In this document: positions 36,740 to 48,133 of the stretch, piece after piece | How the letters are laid out: each line of letters starts with the position of its first letter | Numbering within the stretch: the first letter of the stretch is position 1 | Notes under the pieces: model-generated | What the model was told of the DNA's origin: nothing | The model's database searches: none | What the model saw: only the letters and a program-made list of their open reading frames with translations | DNA from: Cinnamomum chago | Lineage: Eukaryota > Streptophyta > Magnoliopsida > Laurales > Lauraceae | Direction of reading: 5' to 3' | NCBI GenBank assembly: GCA_038049695.1 | Contig: CP142461.1 | Location: 31,441,001-31,505,000 of the forward strand | Length of the DNA stretch: 64,000 nucleotides | Position numbers and translations under genes: made by a program

Positions 36740-36862
36740 AGTATGAGACCCCAGTGGCTAGGGTGTCTTATCTCACACAGCCACCCAAAGATTGATCCCT
36801 GGGTAGGTAGGTTGTCCCACAATTACAGTACTGCTCGCCCAATCAGTATAAATATACATATA
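36740..36862 (+). repeat. SINE-like element
   Basis: AGTGGCTAGGGTGTCTTATC (A box-like) is followed by AAAGATTGATCCCTGGGTAG (B box-like, compare GGTTCGATCCC), a body with GGTTGTCCCACAATTACAG, and a TA/A-rich end near 36850-36880. Confidence 0.5.
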
Positions 36863-36884
36863 AAAAATAAAAAAAGGGAACACT

Positions 36885-38880
36885 ATTATGCTGAAAGTGA
36901 TGATTAGTGGGTTTCCAAAAATCCCAATTTAATACAATAGTTCAGCAAGAAACAACAAAAACATTCTTTTCTGATACCATCAGAAATGATACGGTACAAG
37001 CCTCTTGAAGGTCTTAACTATGGTAAATCCAGCCTCCCCATACTCATCTAGACCATGTAAAAGCACCATCCCAAATTTGACTCTGAAACCCCAAATTTAC
37101 ACCATTGAATCTTTGGCACCCTTAAATCTATAGCTATCTTCATCCAACAAGAAAAGGTCTTTTTTACCAGTGCTGTTAGAAACTGGTACCTTTCCCAGTC
37201 CGGTTAGAAAAAACTGAGATACTGGTAATACACCAGCCAAAAGTGGTCAATCAAACCAAGTCAAAACAAGTCAAAATAGGTAAATACTGGCTGTCGACCC
37301 AGTTGGACCCACCCTTAACTATTTTAAGATATTTTATTTTATTTTTTATTATTCTTTAAGCCATTGTTGAGCCACGTTAAAGCAGACAGTCAGAACCTGG
37401 TTGGACTGAACTGTCCACTCCAATTTGCCCTCAGGACTGGTTTTTAAACCATTGGTCTTAATGAAATCTTTTCATAACATGGCTTGGGAATGCAACCTTG
37501 TGATTGCAACAGTGAGCACCTTCCAACCGTCCAATTTTATCCACCACGAGACCTTTCTACTCCTCAAAACGTAATGGGTAGATAATGCAGATTGACATGG
37601 CTTAGAGAATCAAGAATGACAACCCATCGCAAACCCAATGACCTCATGTGTCAAAATAACAAAACAAGGGGTGCTGTTTTTACACAAATTGCTGGTTGAG
37701 TTCTATTATTTTCTTCACTTCCTTGTTAAAGATCATCTTTGTTCGGAATTGGCTCCTATTAGCTAGGAGAGTTCTTAGATGTCATAGGAATGCCTATATT
37801 GAAGATCTTCAACACTTATTTCGGGTCGAATTCTCGTAATTAGTTGGTTTTTATGTTATTTCTCCACTTAGTCAAGTCAACGAAGCCTTATTGTGTTAAT
37901 ATTTAGAAAATGTGATGAGGCGTAGTAATCAAATAAAATCATAAATAAGATTTCCTTGTTCCTATCATGCAGTGACATCCAAAATGCTTATATATGTGTG
38001 TATTTTTTTACCAAATCAATGGAGAAGGAATGAAATTTTACAATATTTCTGTAAAATCTCTCTCCTTTGCATGGTGCAATTCCAGGCAGCCTTCTTGGCA
38101 TGGCTCTAGAGCTCCTAGGTGCTACTCCTATGCCAATCCATCAGCAATTGAAGTGCAAAGTGAGACTCCAAGGTTTGGAGCGCATCGATGTGGAAACAAG
38201 TGGGCCCCACAACAAGGCTCCCACCTTATTATGATCCAGGTGGCTTGTACTACATCAGCTCTTGGAGCTATTATCAAGCATCTTTCTAAAGAAAAATTTT
38301 GTAACTACAACTTAAAGCATCAAACATGAACTACAGCCAGATAAGAGTGGAGCAAAAGATATGCTATAGTTTATGCTAATGGGATGTTCAGAAGTGGAAA
38401 AAATGCATAGGACAAAAGCATTTACAAGAATAGAGGAGAGGTTGAGAAATGAAAAGGAATAAATCTTACTTGCCTTTTTGAGGTATGATTTGACAGAAGG
38501 AATCCAATGACTAGATAAGCGTGGTTAGAAGTACTGAAGAATGAAGATTATTAGAGGGATTGATGTGCACTTGGCCTTCCAAGTTAGCACTTCAGGCATA
38601 ACTGTGTATAGGATAAGAGGCGAAGAAGTCATGATAAGCAATGACTAAGACCATCACACTTGAGTCATCACCATAACCCAATTATCAAGAGAACCATTGA
38701 AGTCCCTATATTCCATAAGGTGTTGCATGTTACATCTCCTATAAAGTCTTTTGACACAAGGGAATTCACTCTTCTAAACTTGCTCAATTCTTCCCTATTG
38801 CATTAATTTCTATAAATAAAATTCAATGACTTCATTGACTACTACTCTTGGAAATAAAATAACAATTTCATGAAGATTAA
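36885..38880. other. Gene-free spacer, possibly RZ-1A 5'-UTR intron
   Basis: No coding sequence is recognised. The stretch at about 37165-37465 starts CAGTGCTGTTAGAAACTGG and ends CTGGTTTTTAAACCATTG, resembling a loosely palindromic MITE, but no target duplication is visible. The open stretch at 37994-38329 matches no known family. Confidence 0.45.
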
Positions 38881-39084
38881 TAGAGTGATGCAGAACGGAT
38901 GACTCAAGTGTGGGGCCTAGCAAAGTAGTTTAGGAATTATTTTTAAATCACTTGTTATTTACGAATTAAGATAGTTTCTAATGTAATCTCTTTCCCAGTT
39001 GATTAGGTTTCTTAGCCATCAAGTTTGTTTCCTATTTATATTACATTGTAGAGATGAAATTCTGAGAATTGATTATTGGAACAT

Positions 39085-39660
39085 AGATCTATTGAGTTAT
39101 TGACGGGAAGAATCATTTGTTTCAAAAGATTTTTCATCTCAACCCATGTCTCAACAGGATCTATGTTTAGGTTCCTTTTCCTTCTCTTCTTTTGCAACTC
39201 GGCCCACATATTGTTGCATAATTGCAAAATCGAGTTGCTACCGAAGGTGACTTTATGGCCCTCCATCATTGGGTTGTGCACAAAAATATTTTCCACGCAC
39301 ACTAGCCAATCCATAAATTCATCTGGTTTCAGTTTTCCATCATATTTTGGAATCACGAGTTTAATTTCTAAACCTCTAACAACATTGTTCGCTGGTGGAT
39401 CTCATTAATTCCAAATATTTACTGCATCATCTCGGTTAACATCCACACGCCGATTTCTTTCCATTTTTTTTTTATTCTGGTATCCATCTTTAAAAGAGTT
39501 TCTTAAGAGTTGAGCAATCATTGTGGGCAATTGAGCAACATTTTCCGTTAACTCCGCAACAGTTCCAGTCAAGTCCTCCATGGTCATGAATGAAGATTCC
39601 ACGTATACCTTCTTATCAGCCACAATTATTTTTTTGTATGCAATCAAAATTGACTGACCT
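39085..39660 (-). pseudogene. Broken retrotransposon gag fragment
   Basis: On the minus strand GLEIKLVIPKYDGKLKPDEF and MDWLVCVENIF are followed by W-EL-KKRRKRN and WVEMKNLLKQMILP. This is the core of plant Gypsy gag proteins (IP-FDGKLQPDEF-DWL ... W-EMK-LLK--FLP). The upstream frame 39405-39647 supplies the preceding residues after a frame change. The frame runs into LTR sequence at about 39082, and no CCHC knuckle or pol follows. Confidence 0.75.
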
Positions 39661-40690
39661 GATGTGTAGATCTGCTCTTCACGAACGCGCAGGCGAAAAC
39701 TAATTTGAAATCTATCACCCGATGTGCTTGATATCGCAAAATCAAATCTGGGCTATTGATCCATCAGTCTGTTGTTGTACTACACTGTCATGACCCACTG
39801 TAAAGGTCACTTGCTTCTAAATGCATTTGAAGAGTTGTCCGGAATCAAACACAGGCCAAGTTGTGCGCTTGTCTCGCACGTGTCGAAGATGGGACAGGTG
39901 AGGAGCTTTTGAGTTGCCTCGATCGCCGTGACGTGTGAAGAACAGAAGGTTAAAACCCCTTTTCGATTTCTTGTTGTTGTTACTGTCTTGGAAAGAATAG
40001 AGGCTACAGCAATGGGCACGACGGCAGTGATGCGTTATTTGTTGCTGGCAACTTGGCGCGTGGCTAACAGCAGCTACTGCAACCCTCCTTGGCATCGGAG
40101 AAACAGGCACGCTCCTCTCTCAGTTATCTTTTTTTTCTGGTATGGGTTTTGGAAGAGGCGAGTGGGTACTGGCTGGGGTCGAAGATGGATTGGATTGGGT
40201 TTGACGTTTGACGAAGAAGGGGTTGGGTTTAGGGTGTTTGATTTTTGGAAGAAGTTCGATGGATCCCTGTGATAAGCCGAGACAGTGGTGAGGATTTTTT
40301 TTTTTTGTCAGAATCTCAGATCACGAAATGATGGGGCTGCTTTCTGTGAGTGGGGATGAGGTTCGGCTCAAGGATTTTGGGTTATTGGGTTATGTATTTG
40401 GGTTTCCATTGATGCAGTAAAGTGGCTAGGTTTTCGGTCGTGGGATGGTGATGTGATTTGGGGATTTCAATGGGTTTCGTGTGATGGAGATGAGGAAGTG
40501 GGTTCGACATGGATCAAGGGTCTAGGTCTAGTGCTGAGAGAAGGGTGGGTTTGGATGGTTAGGGTTTCGGCCTGTTTGAACAATGGGTTTTGGCTTTCAG
40601 GATGCAAGAAATTTGGGGTTGGTAGGTGAAAGATGGAACAGATGGATAGGCTTCAATTGGCAATGAGATTGGGGATCAAAGCGATGTGGA
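39661..40690 (-). other. Leader region of the LTR retrotransposon
   Basis: Sequence between the primer-binding site (40695-40710, minus strand) and the gag frame. It is G/T-rich on the plus strand at 40200-40650. No protein is recognised. Confidence 0.45.
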
Positions 40691-41129
40691 ACGTGGCTCT
40701 AATACCAAATTGATGCAAGCCCTAGGGTTAGCGATTGCATGGAAGTGTCAAAGCACGATGGCGGTGCCACGGCACGTGTCCGTAGACACTTCAACACGTC
40801 TCCACAGAGACTTCAACAGTAGAACAGATGACCCAAGCGTAGGGCCCCGTAAAGTGTCTAGAAATTATTTTTAAATTGCTTGTTATTTAGGATAGTTTCT
40901 GGTTTAATCTCTTTCCTAATTGATTAGGTTTGCGAGTCATCAAGTTTGTTTCCTAATTATATTACATTGTAGAGATGAAAATATGAGAATTGATTATTAG
41001 AATAAAATTTATCTTGGGTTTCTTCCATTGGAAAGGTGCATCCTAGTGTTGAAGTGTCTGCAGACACGTGCTTCAGCGGCACCACAAATGGTCATTGGCA
41101 CTTCCATGCAAGCCCTAACCCTAAAGCCT

Positions 41130-41845
41130 ACATCATAGAGCTAGGACACACAAAGCACATCCACATCGGGTCCCGCGTGACAAATGGCACCAATGTATAG
41201 TGCGGAGGAGAAAATCTTTAAGTAAACAACTGTTACTCAACTTATGCACACACCGACCAAGAAAAGAGTAATAAACTAAATAAACGTGTGCACAATTCAC
41301 AAAAATTTTGCATTAAGCCTCTTGAGTCTTTCAAACCTTCAGATTTGCATCAAGCTTTCCATCTTGAAAACCTTGCCCTAGAGTTGCTAGGTTCGCATCA
41401 GTCAAAGGTCAGTAGTGTCTTCGCATGATAGAAAGTTCATTGTTCATACACCACTTATTGCGTGCGGAGATCTTCATAATACAAATTCCGTTTATAGACC
41501 AAACCTTGTCACAAGGCTCAATCAAATAGTCGAATCAACATCTCCAATCTAAACAAATAAATTACATCCAATATCCATTCTTGATCTCCACATGTCCAAC
41601 ACAGGCCAACAATGGTGACTGATGAAAAGCTTTTCTATGTAGTTTTATGGCCCACAAGGAGAAAGGATATGCCAAAGAGGACATGAAGACATGAATAGCA
41701 GTAAGGAATGATCTAAAGAAATGCAACCTACCCAAGGATTTGGGTCAGGATAGACCGGAATGGAGAAAGGAATTCATGTAGCCAACCCCAACATATTTTG
41801 GACAAGGCTTTGATAATGATATGATATAATGTCAAGATATAATGA
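41130..41845. other. Gene-free spacer
   Basis: Non-coding. A run of ATGATATGATATAATG words lies at 41815-41855. No gene or transposon end is recognised. Confidence 0.45.
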
Positions 41846-41849
41846 TATG

Positions 41850-42005
41850 ATATGATGGAGAGGTCTTGTGTTTGACACCTACCTCCGTTGGCCACCTCCC
41901 GTAGTTTTACCCGGTGCATGCCCCTAGGGATTAGTTCTCGGGCTCCGGGCCAAAGGATCCTGGGCTGGACAGGAGATACCCTGGGTTATCAAAAAAAAGA
42001 GAAAA
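41850..42005 (+). repeat. SINE, 5'-truncated
   Basis: GAGGTCTTGTGTTTGACACC resembles a B box. A GC-rich body follows (CCCGTAGTTTTACCCGGTGC, GGGCTCCGGGCCAAAGGATC), ending GGGTTATC plus an A8 tail at about 41992-41999. The A box end is missing or replaced by the ATGATAT run. Confidence 0.6.
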
Positions 42006-42779
42006 AATGATATGATGATCCATTCTTGACCTCCCAAGATTACACTAGTCAAATCTAGTTGATTGCTTAACTAATCTAAATTTGAAATCATCAGATGTAG
42101 AATCTTATAGTGTGGGTAATTCTATGTCTTGTTCATCTATGGGGCATTCATGCACTTGTGGTTCCATGACAAAACCTTTTTGTTAGTTCTTCTTTGGCAT
42201 GATCCATGATTGGAACCGTATGCAGTCATGTTGATGCAGCTAGATCTGTAGACAGAAGTTATGATTCTTCATCTTTGAACTATTTGTTCTTCTGCAATCC
42301 TTTTTCAACCAATTTTTCTCTCGCAAAAGTAGGAATCTCGCCACAATGGTGAAGCCTCATCATTAATCATATTTTCTCCTTTGGCCCTTTCTTTTGCCAA
42401 GTCCTCATTAAACACCTGTTCCTTCATCACCAAAACATCATCCTATGCCTTGTAGCATGCCTCGCAAGGTTGCATGGAAAGGATGTCATCAACTTTCCAT
42501 GTTTCTTCTCATACCATTGGATTGGCCAGTGGCCACAATTTAGTGTTCTTTCCTCCAAATTTGAATGAGCAAGAAGTAAGTCTCTTTGTTGTTCCATTAC
42601 CTTTGAGGCTTTGACTGAACAATCATTGTTGGTAAAGTGGGATGTTGGACATACGACGAAATAACATCACACCAAATCGCATATATGTTTACTCGAATCT
42701 TGAAGAGAGAACGCACCTCTCGTAACTAGTATGGTTGAACTGATTACCAAAAAAAAAAAAAAAAACCCAGTATGGTCGA

Positions 42780-43240
42780 GCCATTAACCCAGGCAACCCT
42801 TGCAGGGGAGCGGATGCTTCTCGACTGGAAATCGCAATTTCTTGGTTACTTCTTGAAAGACAACATTCACAGCACTGCAACCGTCAATGATCAACTTGCA
42901 ATCAGTCCTTGCACTTAACTCTCATGGAGAAGATGTTAGTGTGTCACCAAACATTGCTGCTGCTTCAATATTGGCGAAACACCTTTGAATGACCAATGCA
43001 AGTTTGCCTTCTTCACCTCATTCAGAGAACTCTTGCCCTTTTTGCACATCTTCATAGTTGTTTTCATATTATGAAGTCTTCCTTGCCCATGGAGTAATGG
43101 AAATTTTCTTGCAATTAAATATTCAGCAACATAATCCCTTTGCCTCAAACCAACCATAAGCTCAGAATTTGAATCTTCATAATCCAACAGCAGGAACTTC
43201 TTTCGAAGTTGGTCTTTCATCTCCTCCCACATTGACATAG
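42780..43240 (-). pseudogene. Ty3/Gypsy retrotransposon remnant: gag and aspartic protease pieces
   Basis: On the minus strand the frame 42936-43238 reads MSMWEEMKDQLRKKFLLLDY and VGLRQRDYVAEYLIARKF, a gag C-terminal part. Further along the same strand (about 42895 down to 42780) comes CKLIIDGCSAVNVVFQEV followed by KLRFPVEKHPLP, the protease active-site region (family consensus C-LIIDGGS--N). The family's second Gly of DGGS is replaced by Cys. The zinc-knuckle part between them is missing, so this is a decayed fragment. Confidence 0.7.
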
Positions 43241-43244
43241 GAGC

Positions 43245-45700
43245 TTTGATGCTAAGCCAACAGAGTCTAGCTCTAGACCCCCAAAGTCAACACTTCGGGC
43301 TTCAATTGCAAAAGATTGGTAGCCCAGTTGCCATCATCTAGGGAATCCACTAGAATGATAACCTATGGGACAATCTAAAAGTTGTCTCAGTGGCCAACTC
43401 TTAGACATCAACAACAACAACAACAAAAAACACAATTCTTAGAAAAAATTCAAACTTCATTATATTGCATAAGGTGTAGTATGTAGTACTTTAAAAGCTA
43501 CCAGAACTTCCAAGGAGCAAAATGGGGAAGTCTTAGTCACCTTCAACACCAATGTGTCAGAAGAGATCTTACAAGATAGAGAACTCGACAATAAGATGAA
43601 CTTTGAAGATAATCAAGCAGAGATAAAGAAGACTAGACCCTTCTAATTATTAGCACATCAGGATTTGATTTATGGAAAAAGGGACCAGGAATCATCACCT
43701 AGGGAATCCACAAAAACCATCACCAATGGAGCAATCTGGAGTCAACTATAAGGTTGTCTGGAGCCATCACAATAACCAAATTTCAGAGAGAAAACAGTTG
43801 AATTACAATCTATTCCATAAGGTCACTTGTCACGACTATGAAGTCTGAAAAGGCTTTTTGACTCAAGACAGGCTTCTCTCCACTATACTTGTTAGACTTC
43901 CTCCAAGTACATTTCTTCCTTAAAAGGAAAACAAGCAATGCCGTGGCTGTCCATTCTTCTTGAAAACAAATTGACTTAACAAAGACCTAGCAAAACTCGG
44001 ATACAGAACTATCCAAAAGGACAATTTAGTAACAGATCAGACTCCTTGACTTACCTAAACACCACAAAGATGAAGGGAAAAAAGAAGCCGATCAAATATT
44101 TGACGTTCAGAATTCATAAAAAGCCCTTAGGAGTTGTGCAAAACATGTGGGGGCTGGGACCTAGGGGTTAAGAATGTGGGCCTCTTTGAGCCTTTTGGAG
44201 AGACAGATCAGCATCAAAAGATGCTCAGGTCGTTTAGCAATTGAGGTTGATTCAAAAATTGCAGTTAAGTGGGCAAAAAGAAAAGGTCAAGACTGCAGAG
44301 CCGTGTAGGTCATCCAACATTTTAAAGGAGAATCGAGAGTTGATCACAACAAAGTCAGTTATCTTTAACTATTTTTTGTAGAAGCACAAATAAAGAAGTT
44401 CATAAATTGGCTAAACAAGGAGTTGATGGATCAATGGTTATTACATAATGGAGAAGAAGATGATGAATACACATTATTCTATAATTAGAACGTAATATTT
44501 TAAATAATAAGTAGTACAAAATTGGGAATCACTTTTTACCTCACCTGAGAGACCTGAGGTACCTTGTTGGAACTTGGAATCTAGTACCAGCATGAGGTGT
44601 CCAATTCCAACAAATCCCAAAAATATAAGATTCATGACTCAATGTAATATTTACATAAATTTAAATAATTTTTTTAATTAAAAATGCACAAAACCTAACA
44701 CCAATAAAATTAATACACAAATCTCACTGTAAACAATCTATTAATAACATTTCAGTAACTTAATTTGATTTAAAAAGAAGAAAGTATAGTATTATTTTAT
44801 CAAATTACAAAACAATATCTAAATTTGTACGAAATTAATCCAAGGTAAGTCGAACACATTCATGTCCAACACTGATACGTTGCTCATTTCAAAGGATCCC
44901 TGGAACATAGCCATTGAGTCCCTGACCAGTCCCAATTTGACAAAGAACCCAAAAACTGGAAATACTCCAGCCACGGCACTAATATGCAGTAAAGAAAACA
45001 AAAATCCAGAATTAAAATAAGTGCAAGGAAAAAAAAAAGGCAATACAAAACAAAAAAAAAATCTGACCTTTGCCTTTCAACCATATAGTATCACACGACA
45101 CCAAAAGAGAGAGAGAAAGATAACACACTGCTGTGTTTATTCAATATATAAATATTCTAAAACTGTTATTGCAGCTTGAATAGTGACTGCCAACTACTGT
45201 TGTGCTTAAATAGCACTCAAAACACACCCAAAACCCTGGAACTCCTTTCTAAATTGATTCTTAATACAAATAGAAACTCTAATCATTGTTTGCATTAACT
45301 TTGAAGAGATATTTTGTGGAAAGTAAGCTGAGGCAATGGGATGTGAATCTTCACCATTCTGAGTTCACCTAGAACAGTTCGCACAACCGATCTACTCAAA
45401 GGAGTTCATTTGATATCGTTTATGGATCCAATCATCATCCTAACCACCTGATCAACGGCGGACAAGTTTTCACCATCCAAAACAAATTCACAATCAATCC
45501 AGCAGTCCAATCCATTCAGACGGGTGGCAAACCCAGGATCACTCACTGTCGGGGGAGGGGGGGTCCCTATTTTATGGTTCGCTCAGATGGATCATAAAGT
45601 GGGCCCTGATAGTGTTTAAGCATGTGGTGCTCACAATAACCTGAGAGGTGTCTCCTTACTTACTATGTACACCAACATTTCGACACAGGGTAAGAGGTCC
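43245..45700. other. Gene-free spacer
   Basis: AT-rich DNA with no recognised gene. Retroelement debris probably continues past 43240, but I see no domain in it. The open frames at 44819-45084 on the minus strand show only low-complexity hydrophobic sequence. Confidence 0.45.
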
Positions 45701-45705
45701 TCGTG

Positions 45706-45800
45706 CATATAAAGGGCCCATGGCATCATTTTTTTTTTTTCCTCCGTTGCTCTTCGCTCTCTGTCTTCCACATCGAAGAAGCCCCTTCTGAACTAACTCT
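45706..45800 (+). promoter_or_regulatory. Possible plus-strand core promoter, orphan
   Basis: GCATATAAAGGGCCCATGG contains a TATA-like box. It is followed by a T11 run and a leader-like pyrimidine-rich stretch, CCTCCGTTGCTCTTCGCTCT. No convincing coding exon follows before the tandem repeat at 45932, so it may be coincidental. Confidence 0.25.
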
Positions 45801-45931
45801 TTGTTCTTCTTTTGATCATGCCAATTAAACCACTTTTTCACAGGAAAAAAAGAAAAAAAAAAGCAGCAGAAAAAGAAGAAATCCCCATACCATACTCTGC
45901 CACACCTATTCAAAACCCAGATATCTCGCAC

Positions 45932-46412
45932 ACCACTAGAATACTAATCATAGAACATACAAACCCATGTGAGATTTTACAAGATTCCAACACCATACGC
46001 CTAAAAAGAAATTTTTGTATGTATCATCAACACAAACCCATGTCTAGAAACCTAGATGTATACAATCAAAAGCAATATCTCCCACCACTAGAAAACCAAT
46101 CATAGAACTTACAAACCCATGTAAGATTTTCCAAGATTCCAACACCAAACCCCTAAAAGTAATTTTTTTTAAGTATCATCAACACAAACCCATGTCTGGA
46201 AACCTAGATGTATACAATCAAAAGCGACACCCATTAGAATACCAATCATGAAACTTACAAACCCATATGATATTTTCCAGTATTCCAACACCAAACCCCT
46301 AAAAAAAAAAAAGAAACTTTAAGTATCATCAACACATACCCATGTCCGTTTACCAAAAAAACACATACCTATAACTGGAAACCTAGATTTATACAACCAA
46401 AAGCAAGAACAT
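45932..46412. repeat. Three-copy tandem repeat, period about 150 bp
   Basis: Units start at 45932, 46084 and 46231. Each runs CCA(C/T)TAGAA-A-CCAATCAT, then ACTTACAAACCCATGT, GATTCCAACACCAAACCCCT, AAGTATCATCAACACA, ACCCATGTC, and GGAAACCTAGATGTATACAA. The third unit carries a short extra insertion near 46350. Confidence 0.88.
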
Positions 46413-46600
46413 CATAGAAAAACAAACCCCATGAAAGAAAAAAAAAAAAAAACTGCAAACAAAACCACTTTTTTTCCGTTTTCTTATCGGTAAACAAAAT
46501 CTCGTTGCATAAATGCAGAGATCGGAATACTTCCAAGCAGATGAAGGGGAAAAACCCAAATCAAAAGTATTAGAGACCAAACAACACAGGATATACGCAC

Positions 46601-46710
46601 CTTTCAGAGGTCTTCACGAAAAAGAAAAACTAGGGTTAGGACTCGAAGCAAGGAAGATGATATTAATGATGCTGTATACTACTACAAAGAGCCCGAGTCT
46701 CCGTGGGTGT
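46601..46710 (-). other. Candidate non-coding first exon (5' UTR) of a minus-strand gene, possibly RZ-1A
   Basis: On the minus strand CGAGTCCTAACCCTAGTTTT leads to GACCTCTGAAAG followed by GTGCGTATAT, a good splice donor at 46600. A TATA-like CTTTATATTCC lies about 40 bases upstream (46744-46754). The AACCCTAG (telo-box-like) word is typical of the leaders of highly expressed plant genes. The nearest downstream acceptor with a gene is that of RZ-1A at 36482, which would make a 10 kb 5'-UTR intron. Inference only. Confidence 0.3.
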
Positions 46711-46897
46711 TTCGGTCATTTCATACACGGATATTTTCATCGGAATATAAAGATCCTTTGCTTTGTGTTATCTCTGTACGATTTAAAAAGGGTTGGAAAC
46801 AGCTGTGACAATCCTATCAGTAAAAACATTAACATTTAATAACCATTTAATCAATAACTTTAACTTTTGTTTTGCTCTCCTGTCTTTTGTTCAAAAT

Positions 46898-47352
46898 TAG
46901 GGATGTATAAAGATTGGATTGGTGCGAATTGGACTAAATCCATTACCAATCCGTAGCTGTTAAAATTCAATCTGATCCAATCCATGGAGGACCGGATCGG
47001 ATCGGATCGGATCGGATCGGATTAATCCGTTCAATCTAATGTTAAAAGACAAATATCAAACATATTATAAAAAAATTACATTTTGACCCATAAAAAAAAA
47101 TCTTGTTTTATTTTTAGACATCTTAATTTATATTTAGACCCCTTATATTTTTTTTATATTTAATGTCAACGGATCGGATCGGATCGGTTGAATCCGCGGA
47201 TTGAGGGTGGAATCCGTCACCGATCCGTTGCTAATGGATTACAAAATTCTTAATCCGTCACCAATCCGTTTATCTTTGGATCAAATAAAAATCTGCGGAT
47301 CAAATCGGATTTGATCAGATTTACGAATCAACGGATTTTTTGTGCACTCTTA
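46898..47352. mobile_element. hAT-type MITE (455 bp) with GGATC repeats
   Basis: Starts TAGGGATGTATAAAG and ends TTTTTTGTGCACTCTTA. It is flanked by TTCAAAAT (46890-46897) and TTCAAAAC (47353-47360), 7 of 8 matching. The interior holds repeated GGATC/CGGAT words (for example (GGATC)n near 46993 and 47172), as in other plant hAT MITEs. No coding sequence. Confidence 0.78.
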
Positions 47353-47812
47353 TTCAAAACCAACCTCAAATTTGCTTTATTTGTGGTCTTGTTGGGTCTT
47401 GCTTGCGCGCACCCAAGGAAAAAAGACAAATAGTCTTATCAGGTCAGAAACTATATCTGCTCACTAATATGAACATTTGTTTCCAACATAGTTGGAACAA
47501 TGCTTTGATGATAATGAAGAAGATTATGGTCCACTTTTAGTATATATTTTGATTTTTTTTGTTAATTTTGACTTCGATTGGGGTAAATCAATTTTTTAAA
47601 ATTTTAAATTACCACCCCTTTAAATATTTATAATCATTTAAAATTTAAATAATTTTCCATGCCTTTTGAAATTAAATAACTTTAATCTTTTACAGTATTT
47701 CTTTTCTTAATTTTATCCCTTTTTGTTGCCACATAGTTTGTTTTTCTACTTAAAGTAAAAACCAAATCATTGTTACATCTCAGCAGGGAGAGAGGGAGGG
47801 GATCCGTTGGGG
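47353..47812. other. Spacer between two hAT-type elements
   Basis: AT-rich. The open stretch at 47340-47540 shows no known family. Confidence 0.45.
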
Positions 47813-48133
47813 TAGGAGTGCTCAGGGTCGGGTCAGCTTGAGCCTAATCCGAGCTTGGATATGTAATTAGGGCCCAATTAATCATTGGGTCGAGCTTGGA
47901 TTGAGTGTTGAAATCCCATAGTTCAGCCTGCCTTATGTAAAAAATGCATATAATTTAATTTAATTAGTGCTCTAATGCCCACAAAAGTGATGAAAAGTCC
48001 GGTTCAGCCCGGCCCGATTGGTTAAATGGGTAGGCTTTGGCTTAACTTTTATGGCCCATGTCGAGCCTGGACTAGTGTTTTTAAAGTCGGGCTGGGCATG
48101 AATAAGCCCTAGTCCTGCCCATGAACACCCCTA
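47813..48133. mobile_element. hAT-type MITE (321 bp)
   Basis: Begins TAGGAGTGCTCAGGGTCGG. The opposite end reads TAGGGGTGTTCATGGGCAGG on the other strand. The inside has many GGCCCGGC/GGGCTTGG words. A clear 8 bp target duplication was not found (GTTGGGG against GTAGGGG is the closest match), so the exact ends are less sure. Confidence 0.65.

Larger units (their letters stand above)
38891..41045 (-). mobile_element. Internally deleted LTR retrotransposon (gag only), minus strand
   Basis: Two direct copies of an LTR-like segment, at 38891-39082 and 40711 to about 41030, share long stretches (ATTATTTTTAAAT, GTTTGTTTCCTA, TTACATTGTAGAGATGAAA, GAGAATTGATTATT). Just inside the right copy, on the minus strand, ATTTGGTATTAGAGCC (40695-40710) is a one-base variant of the initiator-Met tRNA primer-binding site. 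The left segment directly follows a truncated gag frame. Reverse transcriptase, integrase and RNase H are missing, so the copy is a non-autonomous deletion derivative. The gag type suggests Ty3/Gypsy. Confidence 0.7.

Noticed and set aside
37165-37465. Possible hAT or other MITE with CAGTG...CATTG ends
   Set aside because: The ends pair poorly and there is no target duplication, so it is not listed as an element.
37994-38329. 111-codon plus-strand open frame
   Set aside because: No recognisable domain, no promoter or splice context, AT-rich surroundings.
45812-46105. Lys-rich 97-codon open frame downstream of a TATA-like box
   Set aside because: It runs into the tandem repeat array and its composition follows that repeat; not a convincing gene.
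45932-46412. Regularly spaced repeats considered as a CRISPR array
   Set aside because: Units are ~150 bp, contiguous and diverged with no spacers, and the DNA is a plant nuclear genome.
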